Both the position numbers and the translations under genes were made by a program. This document shows positions 25,740-38,541 of a DNA stretch of 64,000 bases, piece after piece. The stretch is from positions 41,889,429-41,953,428 of the forward strand of contig CM028328.1 of NCBI GenBank assembly GCA_016647705.1, in the 5' to 3' direction. Within the stretch, counting starts at the first letter, position 1. Each line of letters starts with the position of its first letter. The notes beneath the pieces were generated by a model that was given only the letters and a program-made list of their open reading frames with translations, was not told the DNA's origin and did no database searches. Origin of the DNA: Eucommia ulmoides. Its lineage: Eukaryota > Streptophyta > Magnoliopsida > Garryales > Eucommiaceae.

Positions 25740-26186
25740 AATACAATTCTTGAATCACAAGACTAAGTAAATGCTCATCTCATGTATCGCTCAGCAAAAT
25801 TGTGTCAATGCTTATTCCCCCCATTCCAATTCTCTAACTAGAGGTGAAGTTTAAAGGAGACAAGGCATTTTAGGTTATCCAACCAAGCACAACACACTAT
25901 CTTCAAGGCGATAATCTCATTTGAGGTGACTACTTTATGTAACTCTTCTCAATACAAATTTGTAAATATTTAGATTTTTATGATTACCAAGTCATTTGAG
26001 GTGACTAATTGTTTGTATATCTAATGAAAAAAAAAATAATGATGAAAATAGGTGTAGCAGTATTTTTTTTTAAAAACCATTGAAAGTTGGACAAACAACA
26101 TAAGAAACGTGATTTTTTAACCAAGTTCGACTTCTCCAATAGCACCCGATGTGTTACTAAAAGGTTCCCAAATATTTTAATTGTAG
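25740..26186. other. Gene-free spacer with decayed repeat
   Basis: No gene seen. The phrase GTGACT..TTGTTTGTAT.TCTAATGAA near 26000-26030 recurs near 27168-27200, so this looks like an old repeated segment split by the solo LTR to its right. Confidence 0.4.
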
Positions 26187-26191
26187 TAATT

Positions 26192-26971
26192 TGATGAGGG
26201 TAAAATCTGACCTTTTTCACGTGTCCGTCATTTGGATAAAAAATGTCACGTCACCAATGCCACGACATCAAATGGCCTCATGAGCCCGGTGAATAAACAA
26301 CTTGGATGGTTCCTCAGGTCAGCAACAATGAAGGACTTCACCAGTCGCTAAGCTAGAATCTTCTTAAATATCACCGAAAAAGGGCAGGTCGGTTCGTCCA
26401 GCCCGACCTGCACCTCAGTGACCGGGCCAACCTGACACTCTTAACAGGTTAGCCCATGAGCTTTTCCATCAACAAACAAAGGGCCCAAGACCCTGGTCCA
26501 TAACTCTAATCCATTGTGTTCCCCACGCACCAGACTGATTAGCGGATAACCGAGCTTAAGGCCCTAATTTTTCGTGATGTTAATCGTCTCCTCGCCTATA
26601 AATAGAAGACTTAACCAACCAACATTTTCATATGCGAAATTATGCAAAAAAATTGAGGTAATAGTTTTATCTCTCCAAGCGACCTGCTTCGTTTCCTCCA
26701 AGCTCTTACTCTCATGTCCGAGGGGACACACCGAGAACACCCCGGCCCGTCCTATATGCAGGTGATAGGTCGAAGACCAACTTGGACAGCGACTTAGACT
26801 AAAACTTTGAAGGATTGGATTGTCTAACTTAGATCTCAGGCCGGACAACGCCTATCCGACTCGAATTGGAGACTCCAGCAAAGACGAAGACCAACTCCAA
26901 ATTAGTTGCAGCTCTCCATGTAAAAGATGATCAGACTATACTGCTAGTTTGTCTAATTTTCAACACCAACA
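26192..26971 (+). mobile_element. Solo LTR of a Tat-type gypsy element
   Basis: Starts TGATGAGGGTAAAATC and ends CAACACCAACA. The start matches the LTR of element B base for base over several short blocks (GGGTAAAATC, CACGTG, TGTCACGTCA). The 5-bp TAATT lies at 26187-26191 and again at 26972-26976, a perfect target duplication. A TATA box CTATAAATAG lies near 26597. No internal sequence is attached, so it is the usual product of LTR-LTR recombination. Confidence 0.85.
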
Positions 26972-26976
26972 TAATT

Positions 26977-27399
26977 ATTTATATTTTTAATGAATGACGT
27001 TTTAAATAATGAGAGCGAGTGATTGATTATTATTTTTTATTTTTTTTATACATCAAAATTTGATTGAAAAACATGTTTTTGCAAAGCTAATTTATTATTG
27101 AGCTAACTTCGGGCCATCCGATGGCACCACATATGTCGGAAAGGTTCCATTATTTTTTTTCCCTTCGGTGATTGTTTGTATTTCTAATGAATTAAGGTGC
27201 AAATAATGAAAATAGATTAAAGGAGAGTTTTTGGGCCTGCACCTATATAGGATTCAAAGTGTAAGAATGAAAACTCAATATTTTTTTTTTTTTATTACGG
27301 AGAATGAGCGAATTTATATCAGAGTTATGATTTGTAATTGTTCCTAAATAATAATGAAGAAATTTGTAATTGTACATAATTATAACTAATATAATAAAA
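26977..27399. other. Gene-free AT-rich spacer
   Basis: No gene seen. It contains the second copies of phrases present at 25990-26180 (for example GGTTCC.ATTATTTT and the TTTGTATTTCTAATGAAT block) and a T run at 27283-27292. Confidence 0.4.
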
Positions 27400-29900
27400 C
27401 ATAATCAAGAGAGGTTTAATACTCTCCCACAAACTCGGCTAGTCTGGAGAGACGAGATTGGTTCGTAGAAAATGAAAGCTTGTCTTGTGAAGTCCCTTGA
27501 TAAATACGTTGGCGAGTTGATCAATAGAAGGGACAAATTGAACTCTGTATGTGCCAGTAATGATGCATTCCCATATAAAGTGATAATCCCAGTCAATATA
27601 CTTAGTACTAGCGTGGAACACAGGATTTGATGTCATATATGTAGTGATAAGATTATCACAAAGTAAGGTGATAGTCTTGGATATGGGAATTTGTAACTCC
27701 TGGAGGAAATGAAGTACCCATGTGGGTACGGCACAAACATGGGCAAGAGATCGATACTCAGCTTCGACGATTGATTTAGAGACAGTAGATTATTTCTTGG
27801 CAGTCCAAGAGATCATATTAGAGCCCAAAAAAAACACAGAAATCGGTGGTAGAGGACAACCTACCCAATCAATATCAGAATAAGCCATGAGGATCAAGGG
27901 GTAGCACTACGCTGAAAAATGAGGTCAAAGTTCAAAGTCCCTTTGAGGTACCGAAGGATTCGTTTAGCGCCTTATAAGGTGGTGTGTCCGAGGTTGGGTC
28001 ATTAACTGAGCAACATGATGAACAACATAGGTAATGTCTAGTTTGATGAAAGTGAGATACTGCAAAGAGTCAACCAATTGACGATACTCAATGGCATCTG
28101 ACAAGAGATCCCCATTTTAAGATGACAATTGAGTTTTAACACATATAGAGATGTTGCAAGGTTTACAGTTTGTCATTGACAAACGTGCAAAAAGATCAAT
28201 AGTATACTCGAGTGAGTTGAGAGAGACATAAGCCAGCGGAGGAGGAAGTAGCTTCAAGGCCCAGAAAGTAAGATAGGGAACCAAGGTCAGTAAGTTCAAA
28301 CTCCTTGCCAAGAGTGGTGATGAATGATGAAACTAGAGACGATTGATTGCCAGTGAGTATAATTTCATTGACATATAAAAGAAAAAGTATTATAGTAGAG
28401 TTAGAGCGATAGATAACTAGTGAATGGTCAGTTTAACTTTGGGTAAAACCATACTGTAAGATAAATGTGTTGAGACATTGGAACAAAGCGCGAGACACTT
28501 GTTTGAGGCTATAGATAACCTTTTGTAGATGACAAACATGATGAGGATAAGACGGATCTATGAAATAGGGTGGTTATGACATATAGACAGTTTTATCCAA
28601 AACACCATAAAAAAAAGGCATTTTTCATATCAAGTTGGCGCAATGGCCAACCAAAAAATAGGGCAAGGCTATGCACAGTATGAACAGTGGTGAGATTGAT
28701 TATCGGACTAAATGTCTCATCAAAGTTAACACTCTCTTGTTGATGGAAGGCCTTGGCAACTATGTGGGCTTTGTATTGCTCAATTAAACCATCTACTTTC
28801 CACTTGAGTTTGAAAACCCACTTACCACCCATAACATGTTGATGTAGGGATGGAAGGACAAGAGCCCAAGTTATGTTCTTCAATTAGGCATTCAATTCGC
28901 TGGTCACGGTTTGACGCTATTCAGGGACACAAATAGCCTATGTATAACAAGTAGACTCATCAGTAGGAGATGATAGATGAGCAAGTAGGGTCTGTGGAAG
29001 AGGATATCGGATTATACCATCTGTCCGAATAAGATGATAATGTGTGCAATCCCGTTGACATGTTAACATTGAATAGTGCGGAGGAACTAGAAATGAAGGA
29101 GCCTCACAAATGGCAGTAGCAGAAGGATTAATCTGTGAGGGTCAATTTTTCCAACATTGATAATGATATGGAAATGGCAATAGAAGGTGGAACACTATTT
29201 TGTGTAGTTGGTTGTAGAGGTTAAACAAGAGTTGGTGGTAATAGAGAAACAAAGGCCCATGATGATGGGTTTGGTGGAGTGCTTCTGATGTTAGATGTAA
29301 ACAGGAAGTGTTGTTTATTAAAACGAACATACCGAGAAATGTACACTCTTCCAATTGTGCGGTCTAGACAACGTTAACCCTTGTGCTGCAAGTTGTAGCC
29401 TAAAAACACACATTCAACAGTTTTTGGCAGAAATTTATTAGTTAAGTAAGCACTTAAATACATATGACATACACAACCAAACACATGTAGCTCAAGATAA
29501 GAATGAGTATGGCCATAAAAACGGGAAAATGGTGAGGACTACTGAAATTTAAAAGAGAGAAGACGATTGATTAGGTAAATAGTAGTGAAGACTGTTTCCG
29601 ACCAGTGATGGAGAAAAACATGACTTGTGAGAAAGAGGGTACGGGTCATGTCAGTGATGTGGTGGTGTTTCCGTTTGGCAATGCCATTTTGCTCGGGAGC
29701 GTGAGGACAAGAAAGTCTATGATGATTACCTAGGGAGGAACAAAGGGATTTGAATGAAGCATTATCATATATTGCCTACCACCATCACTCTGAAATGTTT
29801 GGACATGTGTGACAAATTGAGTTTAAACATAGGCTAAAAAGTTTTTGAAATGTTAGAGAACTTCAAATTTTTGTTTCATAAAGTATAGCCAAGTAAATTG
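27400..29900 (-). mobile_element. Ty1/copia retrotransposon fossil (element F), no LTRs seen
   Basis: Minus-strand remnants in pol order: integrase at about 29350-29900 (APEQNG followed by a KRKHHH-type block near 29690), RT at about 28117-28883 (GGKWVFKLKWKVDG and RQLDMKNAFF blocks), RNase H at about 27440-27830 ending with HASTKYIDWDYHF. The subfamily differs from element D. No LTR, primer site or gag was found at either side. It is broken and partial. Confidence 0.8.
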
Positions 29901-31500
29901 AGTTTAGATAAGTACACGGTATGGAATCTAGATACATCGGTCAAAGGTTATACATTGGAACGAACACGAATTGTGCCTCCCGCTAGTATGGTATGACGCC
30001 CAAGATAAGTTTTATTACCCTAATTCGTTATGCGGATCATGGGATGTTGTTACCTCGAAATAAGGTGTTCAACGACAACTCAATCTCTCTGGCGTATGGT
30101 TGAATCCTATCACAAGAAAATGAACTTTCTTAGTACACGGTGATACTTGCAAACACACTGTTCACTGGGTCTCTCATCGTTACCACGAGAGCTCCGACTA
30201 CACCGGATGGGGCAAGGATAGTGAAGAGGCAAAGCATTTACAATGGTCAATGCTAATGGGCAAAGAGAAACCTTTATAAGGCAAGGTCTCCCTTTACCAC
30301 CTCAAGATTCCGAAATTATGGTCTCTTGAAATATGGAAAAACAAACTGGATAACATCAGCAAAATTTGTTGCGCATTAAAACGAGAAATAAAATAAATAG
30401 ATAAATGGATTCATGTTAAACAACTTCATAAGATTCAAAAGAGCAATACTTCATATGCAAATGAGCAGATGTTAAAGTTCTTTACCGATCTCCGATACAC
30501 GGATGACCCAAAACGGTCCGATTATGAAGATGGAGCTATTCATTAATTAGGAATAGTTTGATAAAACTATGTGGCTATCTTGCTAGAAAAGTTCAATGTT
30601 GGGTAATATTTTCTAATTTATTTAATATTTTTTTCTTGTTCTTTTTATGATTACTTTAAGTTGTTTCGCTTTAAGATTATGTCGAATACTCGTTTCTATA
30701 ATTATAAATTAAATACTTATCACAATTAAATACAAAATATATTATTCTTTAAATATACTTTTAAAACAATGATTGCATACGATAATTAATTCTTAAAATT
30801 ACTTTTTTAATTCTAAATTATAACATTGAAAAATAACCAAATTTTTAAAAATTTAAGATAAAAAATTAAACATATTAAATTTTTAAAAATTAATTTTTTA
30901 TTTACCTATGAATTGGAAAAAAAAAACAATTGAAGGGGTTCAAATGCTAAGCCAGAGAATTTTATCTTGGATAAAGCCGGAGATCAATATCTCCAACTTT
31001 AGTGTGAGAACTAGAGATACAATCTTTGGCTCTCAAAAGGCCACAAAATTAAGGCCTCGGGAGAGCCAGAGAAATGATCTCCGGCTCTCACTTAAAGTCG
31101 AAGATCACTTCTCCGTTTATTTGTTCGTTAAAAAAAATAATCTTTACCATATAACTGGAGATTTGATCTCCGAATTCTTTATTTTTTAGAAAATAGGTCA
31201 AAACTGTATTTTGAAAATTCGGCTAATGAAAGTCAAATTTCTGAAATTTGATTTCTAATAAAAATGCAAATAGTTTAAAATCCTAATGTTTCAAAATTAA
31301 GTATTAAAAAGATGATCAAATGGTAAACAACTTCACCATTAAGCATCCGCCATACATTCAACATTATCTGAAATTTTAACCAAAATAAAATCTCATAATC
31401 CTTAAATGTAATGTTTGAACCGTTAAAATAGTCAATTGGTGATAAATCCATTTCTAATTTTAAAACTTACTCATCCAACATTAGATATTGTCCTAAAACA
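29901..31500. other. Gene-free stretch upstream of the glucanase gene
   Basis: No supported gene. 29900-30560 is moderately GC-balanced with short coding-like runs of unknown origin (for example about 30 codons at 30430-30543). 30600-30900 is very AT-rich. 30950-31180 contains repeated GGAGATC / GATCTCC words able to pair locally. 31200-31500 is AT-rich distal promoter. Confidence 0.4.
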
Positions 31501-31520
31501 ACAAAATCCAACTCTGTCCC

Positions 31521-31617
31521 CTCTTTCCTCTCTCTCTCTCTCTCTCTCTCCCAAACCAATATATATTCCACATACCAAACCCTCTTTCATTGTCTCAAAT
31601 CTCATTATCCCCCAAAA
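31521..31617 (+). promoter_or_regulatory. Core promoter and leader of the glucanase gene
   Basis: A (CT)n tract at 31521-31550 is followed by a CCAAT word and ATATAT at about 31556-31566, then a 50-bp pyrimidine-rich leader to the ATG at 31618. Y-patch/CT tracts with a nearby TATA-like word are common in plant core promoters. The transcription start is not visible. Confidence 0.45.
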
Positions 31618-33055
31618 ATGAAGATTTCCTCAGGTCCATCCCCTCTCTATGCCACGCTTCTCATTTCTACATTCTTCTTTCAATTTTTCGCCGCCGCTTA
31701 TTCCATCGGCGTCAACTACGGCACCCTCGGCGACAATCTTCCGCCGCCGGCTCAGGTGGCCCAATTCCTCAAGGACAAAACCACCATCGACCGGGTCAAG
31801 CTGTTTGACGCCAACCCCGACGTGATCCGGGCATTTGCCGGCACCGGCATCTTCGTCACCGTCACCGTCCCCAATGGAGAAATCCCCGACCTCGCCAACC
31901 TCCGGAACGCTCGCCGGTGGGTCAGCAACAACATCAAGCCTTTCTACCCGCAGACCCGCATCCGATACATCTCCGTCGGCACCGAGGTCCTCCACTGGGG
32001 ACCCCAAGTGCTGGTCGACAACTTGGTCGCCGCCATGAAATCCCTGCACCACGCCCTGATTCTCGCCGGCATCCATGACGTGAAGGTCTCGTCGCCGCAT
32101 TCTCTGGGAATATTGCTCTCCTCCCAGCCGCCGAGCGGCGCCAGGTTCCGTCCGGGGTGGGACGTCGGCGTTTTGGCCCCGATGCTTCAGTTCTGCCGCG
32201 AGACGGGGTCGCCTTTCATGGTGAACCCGTACCCGTATTTCGGGTACAGCCCGAAACAGGCGAATTTCGCCCTTTTCAGACCCAATCGGGGCTACCATGA
32301 CCGGTACTCGAAGAAGCAGTACACCAACATGTTCGATCTGCTGATGGACGCTGTTTACATGTCGATGAGGAGATTGGGGTACGGCGATGTGGAGATCGTG
32401 GTGGCGGAGACAGGGTGGCCTTCGGCCGGAGAGAGCTTCTTGCCGCAGTGCACCGTGGAGAACGCGGCGTCGTACAACGGGGGGTTGATGAGGCACGTGA
32501 ACTCCGGCGTTGGAACGCCATTGATGCCGGGGAAAAAGTTCGAGACGTACATATTCGGGTTGTTCAACGAGAACCAAAAACCTGGTTCGTTGGCGGAGAA
32601 GAACTTCGGGTTGTTCCGGCCGGATTTGACCCCGGTCTACGATGTCGGCATCCTGCGCACTGGACCGGTTAAACCGCAGGTAACAAAATGTTCTTGAAAT
32701 TATCGGAGAACGCGACTTATAAATTATAATTAATTTTAAATTTTTGTTTTTACTGTTTTAAGTTACATGGAGGAGGTAGACAGAGATTGAGGCGCCAAAT
32801 ATTTCCCTTCTTTAACCAGTAGTAGAGCGTGAACAGATTAGATGATATATTTCAATAAATATTTATTATTAAAACTGGTAAAATTTAATATTATAATAAT
32901 TTATAAACATGTAAGTGCTCTATGAATTCTTTTTTATCTCATTTTAAAGTGTTGGGGGAATAGGTTTTTGATTTTATATGAGGTTAGTAGTTTAATGGAT
33001 ATATATCTAATATTTTTTTATAAAAAGTTTAGAATTTGACTTTTTCTTCTAACAT

Positions 33056-33104
<49 letters not shown>

Positions 33105-36070
33105 TTTATTATGAATATGCAATATTTTCAATTTAAATATATTTGAGAAATTAATTTTTTAATTGAAGAACGATAAGATGTGTTTGTGTATGTTAATTAA
33201 TTATTTATCTTAAGAACACGAAAGCACTGCTCTACCTCGACTTAGAATTCTTATGTATTTTCTAAGAGGGTTGAATGTTGATTTGAAAAAAAAAAAAAAA
33301 AGCTCTCTTACTTATTAAACGGCGTAAGAGTAGAGTTGATTTCTTACTAAAGAGTGCGGTACAAAAGAATATATAATTTTTAAATGAATATTTTGGTGGT
33401 GGATTCTAGACGTATAACACGCGGCTTATGATATGAAGTAACCGCGTATCTTGTGTGGCCTTTTGATGTGACCGTTCACGAATTTACTTTTGAAAAATCA
33501 AAACGTGTCTTTATGCTTTTTCTTTTATAAATTGGAAATCGGCCCCAACCCAACCAAACGAATCTCGTAACGTGCTTTAAGAACCGCGATTCAAAACTGC
33601 TAACCAGCTGGCCATACCCGTTGTATCCCTTCCTTTCAATATAAAATAATTCAAATATTTAAACAGCGATTATAAAATATAGGGAATCTTGTTGAGAGGT
33701 CTCAACATTCAAAAAATTATTTTCTAAAAATTATTTCATGTGTTAAAAAATTACTGTTACAGGACCCTGCAGAGTAATAGTTTTAAGGGATGGGATCTTT
33801 CACCAAATTTCCCTAAAATATATGCAACAACACAAAAAAAAAAAAAAAATTGTAGATTCTTTTCTTAAAGTATTAACTGGTTGAGGACATTTTCATCATT
33901 CAATTTGAATTTTTTTGAGAAACTAAATAATAAATTATAAGGACCCGTTTGGTAACTATTTATGTTCTCATCCCATGTAGTGGATAAAAATTGGAGGGGA
34001 TGGGATGAGATGAGATAAGATGAGATGAAAATTATGTTTGATTCTTGGAGTAGAATCACGTTTGGTAACGATAATTTTTATTTTTTGACAACGGAATCAC
34101 GTTTGGTAACGATTTTATCCTAAAATCAAGATTTTTTTTTTTTGTTTTGGGAACATATTTTTCTTTTGTTTTGGCCGCCCGTAGCGGTGGCCGGCCGGCG
34201 GTGCCAGAAGTGACCGGACGGTAGCGGTTGGCGGTGGGCGGCCGGAGATGGCAGCCGGCGGCTGACGGTGGCGGTAACCCTCTTTAATTTTTGAGAATGG
34301 GATAAAAAATTTTAGAAATAATTTTTTTTTGTTTCTCAAATCTTAAGAAAAAATGGACACAATTCCCATTTTAGAATGAGATGGGAATAGAAACAAAAAA
34401 ATGAAAGTGGTTATCAAACGCTATGTCCAATAAAAATCTGGGAATGTGATAAAATTTTTGGGATGGGAGTAGTTACCAAACGGGAGATTAATATATTTAA
34501 ACTAATTATATAAGATGTAGCGAATGAAAATCTATATAATAAATTAAACAAATGAATATGCCATATAAGATATTTGGAGACATTTTCAGTGCTGTATTTG
34601 ATCTAATTATAAAATCTTCAAGATTAATATAGAATTAAAATTAGTATTTTTAGGCACATGGGTATATTTAAATTTTGCTTATAAAAACATTCATTTTCTT
34701 TTATTTTACATTAAAAACTTAAGTTTTGGCAAGCAAAGTATTTGGAAAAGGGGCTTGCTAACTAAAGGTCTGGATTTTTTTTTTTGGTTATCTTGTTGTG
34801 ACGCGTACAGCCGACTCCAAGACCAGCACCTGGACAGGGCAATAACAAATGGTGCGTGCCGAAACAGAGCGCTACAGACGCCGCCCTCCAGGCTAACATA
34901 GACTACGTTTGTAGCAACGGGATTGAGTGCAGACCCATCCAAGCCGGCGGATCCTGCTTTGACCCCAACAATATCAGGGCCCACGCCTCCTACGTCATGA
35001 ACGCTTACTATCAGCTCAAAGGCCATCATGACTATAACTGTGATTTCTCGAACACGGGCGTCATCACCTTTTCTGATCCAAGTGAGTCCCTTTTTTCTTT
35101 TTGATCCTATAATATATAATGATTAGTGAACAAATCTCATGACAATTTGAGTTAGCCAACTGGCAGAAAAAACTGACCGGGGGTGCTAAGTTATTTTTTT
35201 TAAGATATTTACTATAATATATTTTATTTATATTATAAATTTGAAAGATGTTAATAGTTTTTTTCCTTCTAAAAGTATAAAGATAATAGGGGAAAATGTT
35301 CAGAAATTGAGGGTCCATAGTTTAGGGCAATCTAGCTAACTTAGTCTTGATTAGATGTTAAATGAAAAATGGGTGATTTTGGGATATTTGCAAACCCCCA
35401 TAAGCCAGAAATAGTACTCCTGGCTTATTATAGCCGGGAGTGTTGCTCCCAGCTTTAAACTACCTTTAAAAAAAGGAAAATGAAATTGTAGCCAGAGGTG
35501 GTACCTCCTACTTTAATGCATTATATGAGAAAAAATAAAAAAGGGGGATATGTTAATCATCATAAGTTGCTACGTATACATTTTTAAGGATTGAATTACA
35601 CTTTCAATCCCTTAATTATGTCATGACTTATTTTGAATTAATACAAATTTTTGCAACTTTATGAAATCTGTGTCTCCACGTTTCAAAGTAAGTTTATTTG
35701 CACCTTGACCCCCTAAAATATGGATTAATTTACAACTTTCATGGTAAATTAACAGCTGAACAACTAAAATACAAATTCGTTGATAATTTGAAGTCATTAA
35801 ATGTCTTTTAATCTTTACAAAGTAATAATTGAAGACTTTTTGTTTTTGTTTTTGTGATTCTTCTTAGCACTTTTTCATTTATTATTTTTAAATTTTTGAG
35901 TAGAAAACGCAAAAATAATAAATTAAATTAAATTCTAAAAAACATTAATAAATAATAATTTTTCGAGTAGGTTGAAATTAAATATTTCTATTTTCAATCC
36001 TTTTTTTGAAACGATTGTATCTTTTACTATTTGCCTTGCAGGTTATGGAACATGCAGATATCTTAATTGA
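31618..36070 (+). CDS. Glucan endo-1,3-beta-glucosidase with X8 domain (GH17-CBM43), 453 aa
   Basis: Hydrolyses beta-1,3-glucans such as callose; secreted to the wall. Exons: 31618-32679 (354 codons), 34811-35081 and 36042-36070. All introns are GT-AG and the frame is kept. Residues 1-29 are a signal peptide, and mature protein starts IGVNYGTLGDN, the GH17 hallmark. The catalytic acid is E123 in SVGTEVL and the nucleophile E264 in VVAETGWPSA, followed by FGLFNENQKPG and NFGLF. A short Pro-rich linker (about 349-362) leads to X8, with WCVPK and six cysteines (369, 388, 394, 403, 431, 449). No hydrophobic GPI-type tail follows, so it is probably soluble. It resembles olive allergen Ole e 9 and Arabidopsis glucosidase-7-type proteins. 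Intron 1 (2131 bp) holds a MITE-like repeat. Retaining intron 1 gives a stop after five more residues and a protein without X8. The usual Asn before the acid Glu is Thr. Exon 1 is GC-rich compared with its surroundings. Confidence 0.95.
33060..33099. repeat. Poly(A) tract in glucanase intron 1
   Basis: About 39 consecutive A residues within the intron. It could be a microsatellite or the tail of a decayed retroposed copy. No matching element body was recognised. Confidence 0.9.
33941..34486. mobile_element. MITE-like inverted-repeat element in glucanase intron 1
   Basis: The left end GGACCCGTTTGGTAACTA is mirrored at the right by AGTTACCAAACGGGAG (34471-34486), giving about 14 paired bases. 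The ACGTTTGGTAACGAT phrase also occurs twice inside (about 34049 and 34091). Runs of GGGATGAGATGAG and a GGC/CGG-rich block at 34180-34275 fill the middle. No clean target duplication was found, so the superfamily is open. Confidence 0.6.
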
Positions 36071-37759
36071 GAGGCTGAAAGCAAGAAATAAGCTGTTGAG
36101 AAGGGGATCCATTTGTGGAGTACTTCCATTTCAAGGCTTATTTTCCTTACTTGTGATTCTTTTTATTATGTTTCCTCTTTTCAGAAATATTTCATGACAT
36201 TGTACATTTGATTTCCCTACCCGAGGAGGTATGGTGGGATGGCTTCGCTTTATGTGTGCCTTGTAATTATACTTCATTGATCACTTGGATGATGAGATGT
36301 GTGTAACATTCCTCATGGAATATTTCTCTAGAGTATAATTTAAAATTAAATAATTTATAATATAAATTGTATTATTTTATTTAATGTAATTATTATAAAT
36401 ATATACTTATAATAGTTATAATTATTTGTCTTATTTAGTTGGTGATTTTATACGGACAATAGGGTTCGTGATCGGTTCATTATAGGGATATCTTGTTTAA
36501 CATTGACTCTCTGGATCGGTGTATTTATATATTATATATCGGATGGGCCTGTCATTTAACCGATGCATCCATAGAGGGTTGTATCTCTTCTTAGAATAGT
36601 ATTTGCACGTCTCAATTCACCAAATATGTATTTTCTCTATTATATGTTTTATTTTATTTATTTAATTATTAATGTTCTTACTTATTTAAGAGATTGAAAT
36701 TGTATATGATATTTATTTATTTATTATTTAATTTACTTTTATATGTGAAATTTTTTTGGAATATTTTTTTTTTTTTTTTTTTATGAAAGTTTGATTTTGT
36801 TTGAATATATTTCTAATATAATTTTTAATGCATTTTACTATTAATACATTTTTGTTTTAGTTTTAAATTTATAAAAGACAAGAGAAACGAAAATTGTATT
36901 TTATTATAACTAATATTCTATTTATAATTGTATTTAATCTTATTTTATCTTTTTATTGAAATAATCTTGGAAAACATTATTTTATAAATTTTGTTATATG
37001 AATATGATTTATATTTGATTGTGATATTTTGTATGCAAATTTATTTTACTTATTAACATTATAAACCTATATGTTGCTAACAACATAAATATTATTTTTT
37101 TATCTTGAAATGCAAATTCTTTGAAAATGTGGAGATTATGTATGAATATATATTTAATAAAAAAATAATTTATTTTTATTTTTATCTCACAAATTAATTT
37201 ATTATTATAGTTTGTTTATATGATGAAAATAAAAATTTTCTATTTTTATGTGATATCATTTGTTATAAAAGCAAAATGTTAGAAATTTTAAATATTATTT
37301 TAATATTTTCCTATGCTTCAAAACAAAATAAATTTTAAAAATTAAATTTTTAAATTTGGGTTTTTATATGTATTGAATATTGAGAATTCAATTTTTTTAG
37401 AATAAAGTGTTTTGATCATTTTTAATACAATATATAAAGTAATTTCAATGTATTAAGCATATGATGAAAACACAAAGGTATAACATTTAGAGCCTCTCCC
37501 ATACTTCAAAAATCATAAAAATCGAAAAATAACAAATTTTCTGCATCTTTAGATGTTTGAACTCATGATACAGTAGTCCAGACGGTACTTGTTCAGAACG
37601 TGGACCGTCTGGTCAGTTATCATCTACGTCTAGATAGTAGGGGACAAAAGGTTCGTCGTTTGGATGGTCAAATTGGGGAGTCGGGACATATTGGGTTGCG
37701 TTTTTAGCAGAAAAGTTTTTTTTTTTTTTTTTTTTGTCAAGATCTTTTCAAATTCTTTA
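36071..37759. other. Glucanase 3' UTR and AT-rich spacer
   Basis: The UTR probably covers the first 200-300 bases, but no strong AATAAA signal is evident. The rest is very AT-rich with no gene. At about 37577-37614 a 10-11-bp inverted repeat (GTCCAGACGGT ... ACCGTCTGGTC) can form a stem with a short loop. T runs lie at 36763-36782 and 37708-37734. Confidence 0.5.
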
Positions 37760-37764
37760 AAACC

Positions 37765-38541
37765 TGATGAGAGTATTTTTGGGTACCTCTGAGTCGGCAC
37801 TTAAGACTCAGCCACGTGTCCGTATTTGTTGTGACAGAGATGCATTTCGGAATCCACAACACTACGTTGGAGCATATGTGGACTACGACTCCTTCTTAGA
37901 ATCTCATTTGTACCTAGGGAGAAGCGAGGAGCCCCGCAGGGACGTGTCGTTTTGAGTTCTGCACCGTGCCTTGGCCGATTAATTTCAAAGACTCAGTCGT
38001 TCACCTCGATCGACTCCCCCTTCCAGTTTGTTTCTTCTCTAGGACTTCACAGATCTCCGCCTCCACCAGCTCACCGCTACAGGCTTTGCCAAATGGACCC
38101 AAAAGCCCAAACCCAGCGGTTATCTCCTGAATGCCCCAGATTATCGACTAAACACAAGATTTCAACTTATTAACCGTGTTTAGGTCTGACTAATCATCTC
38201 CAACTCCTATATATATCGGGGGTTGTGCAAGCTCGAGGTACGCTTGAATACGCTTTACATTATGGACGAGTTCATTTGTTTATTTATTGTATTACTGTAC
38301 CTTTTCTCTCTGAGCACTGATTATCAAGCTGGATGGGCTTCACCAGGACAAATCCCGGTATGAGCTTTCTGTAAGTACACTTACGGTGGAGCAAGACTCT
38401 GGACATAGCAGGTCAGTCTTCCCAGAATCCAGCGCATCTCACTTGAAGAATTTTTAACCGACGACTCCACCTCAGCAAGAGGACCTACCCATCATCTGAC
38501 TGGACCATACTCGATGTGTGTATCAGTTTTACGTACCAACA
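37765..38541 (+). mobile_element. Solo LTR, 777 bp, with perfect 5-bp target duplication
   Basis: Starts TGATGAGAGTATTT and ends CGTACCAACA. AAACC lies directly outside at 37760-37764 and 38542-38546. A TATA-like CTATATATAT lies near 38207. There is no coding sequence. The ends resemble other gypsy LTRs in the window, but the body is not the same family as element B or the LTR at 26192. Confidence 0.82.

Noticed and set aside
31630-32577. 315-codon open frame on the minus strand
   Set aside because: It is the antisense shadow of the GC-rich first exon of the glucanase; it has no domain logic of its own.
34115-34339. Proline- and arginine-rich frame on the minus strand
   Set aside because: Low-complexity GGC/CGG sequence within the MITE-like repeat in intron 1.
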